Of a stretch of 64,000 nt of DNA, positions 27,155-33,454 are shown piece by piece (position 1 is the stretch's first letter; every line of letters starts with the position of its first letter). The notes under the pieces were generated by a model. The model did not search any database and had not been told where the DNA came from. It saw nothing but the letters and a program-made list of their open reading frames with translations. Source of the stretch: JAFDWI01 sp963764215. Lineage in GTDB: Bacteria > Actinomycetota > Acidimicrobiia > Acidimicrobiales > Iamiaceae. A program made the position numbers and the translations under genes. The stretch spans positions 62,001 through 126,000 of the forward strand of contig CAVXRS010000006.1 of assembly GCA_963764215.1 (NCBI GenBank), in the 5' to 3' direction.

Positions 27155-28114
27155 TCAGTGGATGGTCGTGCCGGCGATGACGGTGACGGCCAGCCCGAAG
27201 AGGAGCTGTTGAGTCCCGATCACGACCGCCCGTGGCGGTGGGATGCGTGTGAGTACGAGCTGGACCAGGGCGAGCGCGACGAGCGCACCTGCCGCGGGAA
27301 CTGGTAGCCAGCCGATGCTCACGCCACCGGCCGCGAGCGCGATCGAGGCAGCCTGGGCCAAGTCCTGCACCCATCTGCGATCGGGACGACCCTTGACACG
27401 TCGAAGCTGCGAGTGGACGAAGGGCAGCGATCCGGTGGCACGCGTCGCGACGACGAGCCACGATCCGGCCGCGACGGTGGTGAGGCCTCCGCCGGCGAGC
27501 ACGATCGCCGCAGCCACTGACCCGATACCGATGCTGCCCGCCATCTCGGGGAGGAGTCGGCGGCCCCGGCTGCGCATGTCGAACCACAGCTCGACCAGCA
27601 CGAGGGGTGCGGCGATCGCAAGCGGTTCCCAGAAGGGGTGTCGCGCACGTGCGGCGGCGATGGCGAGCAGCGCGACGAGCAACGCGAGCTCACCGACGAC
27701 GACTCGGGCCGCCAGACGAGTGCGCGGGAGCCAGCGGTGCCGCCACCGGTCCACGAGCACCACCTTGAGCGGGGTACACGCGAGGAATGCGAGCATCGCT
27801 GCCGCGCCGAGCGCGACCCCGGGACCGGTGGGCGCGACCAGGAGCCCGAGCAGAACCGGTTCGAAGGTCAGCGCCCAGCCGCCGTGCTCGGCGGGAAGCG
27901 CCACCGTCCGCCATGGACTGCGCCTGCCCGGTGATCGCGTGCTGTGGTGCACGCCGCGGTCGGCCGACCGGCGTGCACCCTCGGGCGGACGTGGCGTCCC
28001 CAAGGACTCGGCCCGCGGGTGATCAGCGGAGGTCACGAGCCTGGCCGCGTCCAATTGGCGCCGGAGATCCGATCGCGCGGGCACGGCACCGACCTTGGCA
28101 GCGTTCGCGGTCAT
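27155..28114 (-). CDS. YwiC-like membrane protein
   Basis: The 319-residue protein has a basic N-terminal tail of about 75 residues, then the YwiC-family start (LPAEHGGWALTFEPVLLGLL) and some eight to nine membrane segments, with FVHSQLRRVKGR in a conserved cytoplasmic loop. In Bacillus ywiC sits in the nitrate-respiration region; its molecular role is unknown. The ATG overlaps the stop of the upstream regulator gene (ATGA), so the two are translationally coupled. The N-terminal extension is longer than usual and the true start may be further inside. Confidence 0.82.
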   Translation of the reverse strand: MTANAAKVGAVPARSDLRRQLDAARLVTSADHPRAESLGTPRPPEGARRSADRGVHHSTRSPGRRSPWRTVALPAEHGGWALTFEPVLLGLLVAPTGPGVALGAAAMLAFLACTPLKVVLVDRWRHRWLPRTRLAARVVVGELALLVALLAIAAARARHPFWEPLAIAAPLVLVELWFDMRSRGRRLLPEMAGSIGIGSVAAAIVLAGGGLTTVAAGSWLVVATRATGSLPFVHSQLRRVKGRPDRRWVQDLAQAASIALAAGGVSIGWLPVPAAGALVALALVQLVLTRIPPPRAVVIGTQQLLFGLAVTVIAGTTIH

Positions 28115-28842
28115 GGCTTCTGCTCCAGCCGGCAGCGGAGACGGCAGTGCGGACGGCGCGGGTCGGTGGGAACCAGCTCGTCGATCTCGAGGTCGTCGAG
28201 CCCCTCGGCGATGCCTTCGGCGATGCCGAGGTGCAGCCCGCACACCGTGTCCGGATCAGTGAGCGCGGTCGACGCAAAGGGGCAGTCCCGCAAGGTGACG
28301 TCGATGACGTCTCCGCGGGAGCGGGCATCGGGCGCGAACCCGTGACGGGCCATCGCGCTCACCAGGACGTCCACCGCGCCGTCCGAGGGGCGATCGCCGA
28401 GTCTCTGGCGCCGCCCGATCCGCCGCCCGACCTCGATGGGAGAATCGCCAGTGCGGACGATCTCTGCGAGCCAGAGCGAAAGGCGCTCGTACGGGCCGGC
28501 GACGCCCCAGCGACTTTCGGCGGCCGGATCGAGCTGGTACTCGAGCTTCGGTCGGCCCGGCCCCTGGCTCGGCGCGGTCCCCTCGACCAGCAGCCCGGCG
28601 TCGATCAGTTTCGCGAGGTGCTGGCGGACAGCGTTGTGGTGCAGACCGACGTGCGCCGTGAGTTCGGCCACGCCAACGGGACGGTCGGCACCCGCGACGA
28701 ACCGGAACAGCTCGTAGCGGGTCGGATCGCCGAGCGCACGGGCCTGCCGTTGCAGCTCATCGCCCGGACGGCGGTCCGGCAGTGGGAGTCGTCGCCCGTC
28801 GCGTTCGGCAGACGTCCTGCGACGTGGGTGCTCGTCAGGCAT
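28111..28842 (-). CDS. HTH regulator with a SufR-like cysteine cluster
   Basis: The 243-residue protein has an N-terminal winged helix (ALGDPTRYELFRFVAGADRP, VAELTAHVGLHHNAVRQHLA) and a C-terminal domain with cysteines at about 187, 201, 233 and 237 (RDCPF, TVCGLHLG, PHCRLRC). The 14- and 32-residue spacings resemble SufR-type repressors, whose cysteines hold an Fe-S cluster. It may therefore sense oxygen, NO or Fe-S status and control itself and the coupled ywiC-like gene. The start at 28842 follows a full AGGAGGAAC ribosome site; a longer start upstream lacks one. Cluster binding is inferred, not shown. Confidence 0.8.
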   Translation of the reverse strand: MPDEHPRRRTSAERDGRRLPLPDRRPGDELQRQARALGDPTRYELFRFVAGADRPVGVAELTAHVGLHHNAVRQHLAKLIDAGLLVEGTAPSQGPGRPKLEYQLDPAAESRWGVAGPYERLSLWLAEIVRTGDSPIEVGRRIGRRQRLGDRPSDGAVDVLVSAMARHGFAPDARSRGDVIDVTLRDCPFASTALTDPDTVCGLHLGIAEGIAEGLDDLEIDELVPTDPRRPHCRLRCRLEQKP

Positions 28843-28991
28843 GTTCCTCCTCGGATCCACGACATGGGGTAGCAGCACTTATTCTTCTACTATCGACTGG
28901 AGATTTCAACCGAGGGCGAAATGGAGTCCGATCTCGGCACGAACCACGCCATTTCTTGGCCCTCGATATCTCGTACTACGATCTATTTGCG

Positions 28992-30260
28992 ATGTGGCGC
29001 CACCAGCCGGGCCGAGGTCATCGACAGCCGAGGCGGCGACTGCCAGGACCGGTCGGCTCCGGCCTGACTATTCCGATCGTGGCGGTGAGCATCGGAGGCG
29101 GAGTCATCTCTGCCGTGTACCTTGCGCTCCTCCGCGGCCTCGAACGACTGATCGGATCGGGCGCTCGAGAGACAGTCGCGCAGGCGGCCATCCTTGTTTC
29201 GGTCGGCGCTGTCGTCGCAGTGATCACCAGATTTCTTGGCAACAGTGGTGGCGTCGAGCTGATGGTCGACAACATCCACGTGCTCGGTGGGACCGACGAC
29301 CTGCGCCAGCTCCGATCCCTCATTCCCGCGTCGCTGCTGTGCATCGGCGCCGGCGGTTCGATGGGCCCGGAGGCGCCGTTGGTGCAGACCAGCGGATCGT
29401 TCGGCACGTGGATCGCACGACGCTTTGCCTTGGATCCCCCGGCCATGCGGGTCCTCACCATCACCGGTATGGCCACCGGATTCGCGGTGCTCTTCGGCGC
29501 TCCGCTCGGTGCGGCGCTGTTCGCGCTCGAGATCCTCCACCGGCGTGGCCTCCAATACCACGAGGCGGTGCTGCCCGCGGTCGTGGGCGCGCTCACGGGG
29601 TACACGGTGAACTTCGTCGCCTCCGGGCTCGGTCTCGACCCCGTGTGGCGCCTCCCGAGCCCTGGCCGACTCGTGGGTGGCGACCTCGTGTGGGGGGTGG
29701 CCTGCGGTGTGCTCGCCGCGATCTCCGCGGTCGGCTTCGCCGCCCTCGTGGGTGTCGCCCGGCGTGCCGTTGCCCGTGTCCCGGAGGCGGCACTGCCGAT
29801 CGTCGCAGGAGTCGCACTCGCCGGGCTCCTCTGGTGGTCGCCGTTCGCACTGACCAATGGCGAGGCCCAGGTCGGCCAGATCGTCGACGGAGGACTCGGG
29901 ATCGGCGCACTCGCCGTCGCAATCGCGGCCAAGCTGTCCGGCGTGCTCGTCACCCTCACCGGCCGCTGGAAGGGCGGCTTCATCATTCCGCTGTTCTTCG
30001 TGGGATTCGCCACCGGCCAGCTCATCCACGGCCTTGTACCGTCTACGAACGACACGGTGCTGATGGCTGCACTCGCGGCAGGGCTCTGCACGGGCGTCAC
30101 GAAGACACCGCTCGGGTCGACGCTCGTCGTCACCCAGATGTCGGGACTGGTGCTCCTGCCGACTACCCTCGTGGCCGCGCTCGTCGCCCTCGCCCTCACC
30201 AGCCGGGCCGTCGTGATCGACTCTCAACGTGAACGTGCTCCCGAGGGCGAGACACCGTGA
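28992..30260 (+). CDS. ClC family chloride channel/transporter
   Basis: This protein of about 422 residues is a voltage-gated chloride channel family member with ten or more membrane segments. The selectivity and gating motif is GSMGPEAPL (gating Glu about 127), and a later conserved stretch reads GRWKGGFIIPLFFVGFATG. The gating glutamate is present, which fits either a fast-gated channel or a Cl-/H+ exchanger. The start is uncertain; I use the ATG at 28992, just before a basic tail and the first membrane helix. It is divergent from the HTH regulator gene, and its stop overlaps the MarR start (GTGA), so chloride transport may be regulated by that protein. Confidence 0.85.
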   Translation: MWRHQPGRGHRQPRRRLPGPVGSGLTIPIVAVSIGGGVISAVYLALLRGLERLIGSGARETVAQAAILVSVGAVVAVITRFLGNSGGVELMVDNIHVLGGTDDLRQLRSLIPASLLCIGAGGSMGPEAPLVQTSGSFGTWIARRFALDPPAMRVLTITGMATGFAVLFGAPLGAALFALEILHRRGLQYHEAVLPAVVGALTGYTVNFVASGLGLDPVWRLPSPGRLVGGDLVWGVACGVLAAISAVGFAALVGVARRAVARVPEAALPIVAGVALAGLLWWSPFALTNGEAQVGQIVDGGLGIGALAVAIAAKLSGVLVTLTGRWKGGFIIPLFFVGFATGQLIHGLVPSTNDTVLMAALAAGLCTGVTKTPLGSTLVVTQMSGLVLLPTTLVAALVALALTSRAVVIDSQRERAPEGETP

Positions 30261-30673
30261 GCGACACCACCGGTCCCCTGTCAGACCGGGACTACCAACG
30301 TCTGGCGACGTTCCGACACGCGCTCCGACAATTCCTCCGCTTCTCCGAAGAGGCCGCACGCGCCGAAGGCCTCACACCCAGCCAACACCAACTGCTGCTC
30401 GCCGTCCGCGGTCGACCCCACCCGGACCCTCCGACGATTTCGGAGTTGGCCGACCTCCTCCAACTCCGGGTCCACTCCACCGGTGAACTCGCGCGCCGCG
30501 CCGCCGCGGCAGGGCTCGTAGAGATCGGCACGGACCCCGACGACCACCGGCGGCAGCACGTCGAGCTCTCGAAGCAGGGTGAAGACGTCTTGCGTGCGCT
30601 CAGCGTGATGCACCGCGAGGAGCTCCGGCGTATTCGCACCCACATCTCCAGCCTCATCGAGAATCTTGACTGA
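30257..30673 (+). CDS. MarR family transcriptional regulator
   Basis: The 138-residue protein has the MarR winged helix: LTPSQHQLLLAV, ISELADLLQLRVHSTGELAR as the recognition helix, and a wing with DPDDHRRQHVELSKQG. Flanking helices would form the dimer interface. It starts with GTG in a 4-base overlap with the ClC gene stop, so it is expressed from the same transcript, a layout that suggests feedback on that operon or sensing of a linked anion or phenolic ligand. Its inducer is unknown. Confidence 0.9.
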   Translation: MSDTTGPLSDRDYQRLATFRHALRQFLRFSEEAARAEGLTPSQHQLLLAVRGRPHPDPPTISELADLLQLRVHSTGELARRAAAAGLVEIGTDPDDHRRQHVELSKQGEDVLRALSVMHREELRRIRTHISSLIENLD

Positions 30674-30862
30674 CCTTCACGGCCGAACGATCGATGCTTT
30701 CGACCTGCGCGGCGAATCGGCCCCGCGGGCCGGCGTAGCGTTACGTGCAATGCGACTCAACGCTTCGACCCGAAACCGGATTTCGGCGAACCGGGTACGC
30801 ACCGTCACGCAACACGGAGCGACGCAGACGAGCTCATCGGCGCCCAGCCGTGCGAACCGCCC

Positions 30863-31240
30863 ATGAGCACGCGGATCTGGTTGCGTCGAGCGTACGATCC
30901 ACCGACCCGCAACGACGGGCGGCGGGTGCTCGTCGACCGGCTGTGGCCGCGGGGCCTGCGCCGCGACGACGCCGCGCTCACCGAATGGGTCCCGGCGGTC
31001 GCACCGAGCGACGCGCTGCGCACCTGGTTCGGCCATGACCCGGCCCGGTTCGAGGACTTCGCGCACCGCTACCGGTCCGAGCTGGTCGAGCACCGGGACG
31101 AACTCGACCACCTCGTCTCCCTTTCCGAGCAAGGACGGGTGACCCTCGTCTACGCGGCGCGCGATCGCGCTCACAACAACACGGTCGTTCTGCGCCGCGT
31201 CCTGGAGGAACGACTCGCACAGCGCGCCAGGCGCCTCTGA
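30863..31240 (+). CDS. DUF488 (YeaO-like) family protein
   Basis: The 125-residue protein has the family pattern IWLRRAYDPPTRNDGRRVLV, DRLWPRGLRRDDAALTEWVP, FGHDPARFEDFAHRY and LVYAARDRAHNNTVVLRRVL. The family is common in bacteria, soluble and of unproven function. It stands alone, 190 bases after the MarR gene. The gap holds GC-rich inverted repeats (for example CGGCCCCGCGGGCCGG) but no clear terminator or promoter. Confidence 0.9.
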   Translation: MSTRIWLRRAYDPPTRNDGRRVLVDRLWPRGLRRDDAALTEWVPAVAPSDALRTWFGHDPARFEDFAHRYRSELVEHRDELDHLVSLSEQGRVTLVYAARDRAHNNTVVLRRVLEERLAQRARRL

Positions 31241-31288
31241 CCCTGAAGGGCCAACGGCCCAGCACCTGCGCCAACGGGCAAGCCAAGT

Positions 31289-31828
31289 TCAGCCGTGCCG
31301 AACCCAGGCCAGCACCGCCCCGATCGGGGCGCCTGCAAGGACGACCACGACGAGCGCCCGGTAGATGCCACGCCAGAAGCGTCGCTCCCGACCTTGCGAG
31401 CGGGTCCCTGCGAGGAACAGCGCGAGCGCGACGGCCAACAGCACGGCGCCCAGCGTCGTCACCGCCGGGCCAGCGACGAAGCTGCCCACCAGGGTCGCCG
31501 CGACACCTGCATACCACGACGTAATCTCACCCCGACGCAGGCGGGCAGGCACCGGCGCGGTGGCGAGCAGGCTCTGGCCGACCATCAGGCCGATCGGTGC
31601 CATCCCTCCTACGAGCACGAGGAACGCCGATGCCCACGGGCCGAGTCCGATGTCGAGTGGCCGGCTCACCGCCGCGAGCAGACCGCCCGCGACCGTGCAG
31701 ACCGTGCCAACCAGCACCACCGCACGGCTCTCGCGCCACGTTCTGCCGATGACCGCGTCGTCAGAGCACGACCTGGTCGGACGCCCGCTGCTCGCTGGAG
31801 CCATCGCCGATCGCTCCATCCGGCTCAC
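31289..31828 (-). CDS. Small polytopic membrane protein, unknown function
   Basis: This protein of about 179 residues has five predicted membrane segments (VVLVGTVCTVAGGLLAA, WASAFLVLVGGMAPIGLMVG, AGVAATLVGSFVAGPAV, LGAVLLAVALALFLAG, ALVVVVLAGAPIGAVLAW) and a short basic loop RSQGRERRFWRG. I do not recognise a family. The GTG start at 31828 overlaps the stop of the 48-codon gene upstream (GTGA), so both are in one operon controlled by the AT-rich promoter at 31990-32026. A role in membrane stress or small-solute handling is possible but unsupported. Confidence 0.6.
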   Translation of the reverse strand: MSRMERSAMAPASSGRPTRSCSDDAVIGRTWRESRAVVLVGTVCTVAGGLLAAVSRPLDIGLGPWASAFLVLVGGMAPIGLMVGQSLLATAPVPARLRRGEITSWYAGVAATLVGSFVAGPAVTTLGAVLLAVALALFLAGTRSQGRERRFWRGIYRALVVVVLAGAPIGAVLAWVRHG

Positions 31829-31971
31829 TGCTCGTCGTCGACGGCGAGGCGCTGCGCCGGATCCGCTGCTCGTCCCGCCCACCCTTGCCCGAGTGTTGTG
31901 TCGAACCGCCGAACCATCTCGGTGATCTCCTCGGGCGTGGCCGGGTCGCGAGGTGCCGGAGGCGACTTCAT
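31825..31971 (-). CDS. 48-residue soluble small protein, unknown function
   Basis: The open frame starts MKSPPAPRDPATPEEITEMV and ends RLAVDDEQ. A GAGGAG ribosome site sits seven bases upstream, and its stop overlaps the start of the membrane-protein gene by four bases. The good ribosome site, the translational coupling and the regulated promoter just upstream argue for a real gene, although it is too short for a family call. The acidic, helical middle (EEITEMVRRFDTTL) could bind a partner protein, perhaps the membrane protein encoded with it. Confidence 0.55.
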   Translation of the reverse strand: MKSPPAPRDPATPEEITEMVRRFDTTLGQGWAGRAADPAQRLAVDDEQ

Positions 31972-31989
31972 CGCGGACTCCTCGTCACG

Positions 31990-32026
31990 TTCACGTGAAT
32001 AATTCTAGCCAATAAGAGATTTATTG
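31990..32026 (-). promoter_or_regulatory. Promoter flanked by two inverted repeats, driving the small membrane operon
   Basis: On the minus strand a -10-like TAGAAT lies between two symmetrical sites: CAATAA-GAGAT-TTATTG (32010-32026, six-base arms, five-base spacer) on the -35 side, and the perfect 10-bp palindrome TTCACGTGAA (31990-31999) just downstream. The region is strikingly AT-rich against its surroundings. A dimeric regulator of MarR or TetR type bound at either repeat would block polymerase. The -35 match (TGTTCA/TTGTTC) is moderate. No regulator gene is adjacent. Confidence 0.6.
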
Positions 32027-32225
32027 AACAATCGGCGGGCCGGGCGCGCACGGGTGGGACCGACGATTCGGTCGTCCTCCGACCAGGCGCCGCCGGTTGC
32101 CGATGCGGCCGTCAGGGAGGGCGCCGTCGCAGCGGTGGTGGTCGGCGAGCACGCGCGACTCGATGGCAATCGGCAGCCCGGGGGCCACCGGTTCGCATCG
32201 GGGGCGGATCACCAAGCACACAAGT
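32027..32225. other. Intergenic stretch with no gene
   Basis: Together with the promoter above it and the hairpins below it, this makes about 320 bases without a gene between the small membrane operon and tRNA-Ser(UGA). I see no open frame with a ribosome site and domain signal on either strand, and no further repeat. Confidence 0.5.
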
Positions 32226-32283
32226 CTCGGCAAAGCCGACGATTCCCGGGTCTCCCTCACTGCTCAGGAAGTCCCGAGAATCG
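32226..32283 (-). terminator. Hairpin terminator after tRNA-Ser(UGA)
   Basis: Seven bases beyond the tRNA 3' end on the minus strand, CGATTCTCGGG pairs with CCCGGGAATCG (11 pairs, one G-U), with an inner stem CTTCCT/AGGGAG. A second short hairpin TCGGC-AAA-GCCGA (32226-32238) follows directly. There is no long T-run, which is usual for GC-rich actinobacterial terminators. The structure resembles the one after tRNA-Ser(CGA). Confidence 0.65.
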
Positions 32284-32289
32284 TGCATG

Positions 32290-32376
32290 CGGAGCGGGCG
32301 GGATTCGAACCCGCGAACCCCTTGCAGGGTCTCCGGTTTTCAAGACCGGTGCATTCGTCCACTCTGCCACCGCTCC
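32290..32376 (-). tRNA. tRNA-Ser(UGA)
   Basis: On the minus strand a type II tRNA of 87 bases folds with acceptor GGAGCGG/CCGCTCC, anticodon stem CCGGT/ACCGG around loop CTTGAAA (anticodon TGA), a long variable arm (ACCCTGCAAGGGGT) and T-arm CGGGTTCGAATCCCG. It reads UCA and other UCN codons. No CCA is encoded. Two hairpins follow it. Confidence 0.95.
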
Positions 32377-32483
32377 GTCCCCTGTTCTAGCCCACCGGTC
32401 CGGCCCCATCGACGTCGAGGACCGACACTTGCGCACCGAAAGGCACCGCAACGTCGTCCGTCGTGCTGCGTACGATCGCGCGC

Positions 32484-32952
32484 ATGAGCGACCAAGGAAC
32501 TGCCATCGTCCCCGAAACCCGCACCCGTGCCATCGCCGGCGTCACGGACGCCTACGCCGCGATGACGGCCTTCGACGCCGCGATCCACCTCGACGAGGGG
32601 CTCCGGGAGCTGGTGAAGATTCGGGCCTCGACGCTGAACGGCTGTGCGTTCTGCGTCGACATGCACACCACCGAGGCCCGCGGCAAGGGCGAAACCGATC
32701 GTCGCCTGGCGGCGGCGACCACGTGGCGTCACGCACCCTTCTTCACCGCACGCGAACGCGCCGCGCTCGCGCTGACCGATGCGCTGACGATGATCTCGAA
32801 CCGCAACGAGGGGGTACCCGACGACGTGTGGGACGACGCCAGGGAGCAGTTCTCGAAAGCTGAGCTCGGGAACCTGGTGATGGCCATCGCCGCGATCAAT
32901 TCGTGGAATCGCATCGCCGTCGCCACACTGCGTGACCCCACCTCTGGACTGA
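32484..32952 (+). CDS. AhpD-like carboxymuconolactone decarboxylase family protein (probable frame break at the 3' end)
   Basis: The protein of about 155 residues has the alkylhydroperoxidase AhpD core: ELVKIRASTLNGCAFCVDMH with the redox pair Cys54/Cys57 and His61, followed by WRHAPFFTARERAALALTDA and AIAAINSWNRIAVATLR. It probably reduces peroxides or acts as a related thiol-disulfide enzyme. The open frame as written continues to 33236 through non-family sequence that is wholly antisense to the DUF2237 gene. Removing one G near 32935 gives the ending ATLRTPPLD with a stop at 32952, 18 bases from the convergent stop; I take that as the true end. The start ATG at 32484 is chosen over an upstream GTG. 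Confidence 0.8.
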
Positions 32953-32970
32953 GCACGGCCGCGAGCGGCA

Positions 32971-33363
32971 TCAGGCGTCCAGCCGGCCCGGGTCGTCGGG
33001 CACGTCGACGGCGTAGGCACGCAGGATGTCGAGCGGAACGACCTCGAGGGTCCGCACGTGGGTGGAGGCCAGCACCACCGGCGCCGCGGCACCGTCGAGA
33101 TGGGCTCGCAGCCAGTTCGCCGCGACCACGCACCACCGGTCTCCGGGTCGCAGACCCGGAAAGTGGAACTGGGGCATCGGCGTCGTCAGATCGTTGCCGA
33201 TGGCCCGCTGGTGGTCCAGGAACTCGACGGTCATGACCGCACAGATGGTGTGGCTGCCCCGATCCTCGGGGCCGGAATTGCAGCAGCCGTCGCGGTAGAA
33301 GCCGGTGACCGGATCGGTCCCGCAACCCTCGAGTGGACCGTCCAACACGTTGGTCGCGGGCAT
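32971..33363 (-). CDS. DUF2237 family protein
   Basis: The 130-residue protein matches DUF2237 throughout: NVLDGPLEGCGTDPVTGFYR, DGCCNSGPEDRGSHTICAVM, TEFL-like TVEFLDHQRAIGNDL, and PGDRWCVVAANWLRAHLDGA with STHVRTLEVVPLDILRAYAV. Conserved Cys, His and Trp residues suggest an enzyme or metal-binding protein, but no function is established. The start at 33363 (ATG) fits the family N-terminus; a longer start has no support. It is convergent with the AhpD-like gene. Confidence 0.9.
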   Translation of the reverse strand: MPATNVLDGPLEGCGTDPVTGFYRDGCCNSGPEDRGSHTICAVMTVEFLDHQRAIGNDLTTPMPQFHFPGLRPGDRWCVVAANWLRAHLDGAAAPVVLASTHVRTLEVVPLDILRAYAVDVPDDPGRLDA

Positions 33364-33408
33364 GCGTGCCAGTCTCGCAGCTCCGGGGTGTCGATCCGGT
33401 GGCGAGGG

Positions 33409-33454
33409 GCTGAGCGGCCGAACGGCCGGCCGGCTGCGCGCGCTCAGCCGTTCG
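33409..33454 (-). terminator. Candidate hairpins at the end of the pentapeptide lipoprotein gene
   Basis: Two overlapping perfect 8-bp stems are possible around the stop codon of the lipoprotein gene: GCTGAGCG with CGCTCAGC (33409-33416 / 33441-33448) and CGAACGGC with GCCGTTCG (33419-33426 / 33447-33454). They are mutually exclusive and very GC-rich, without a T-tract. They may end transcription before the DUF2237 gene on the same strand. Confidence 0.4.

Noticed and set aside
28983..30359. A 458-codon minus-strand frame opposite the ClC gene
   Set aside because: The ClC motifs on the plus strand are unambiguous, and the antisense product is a low-complexity charged sequence.
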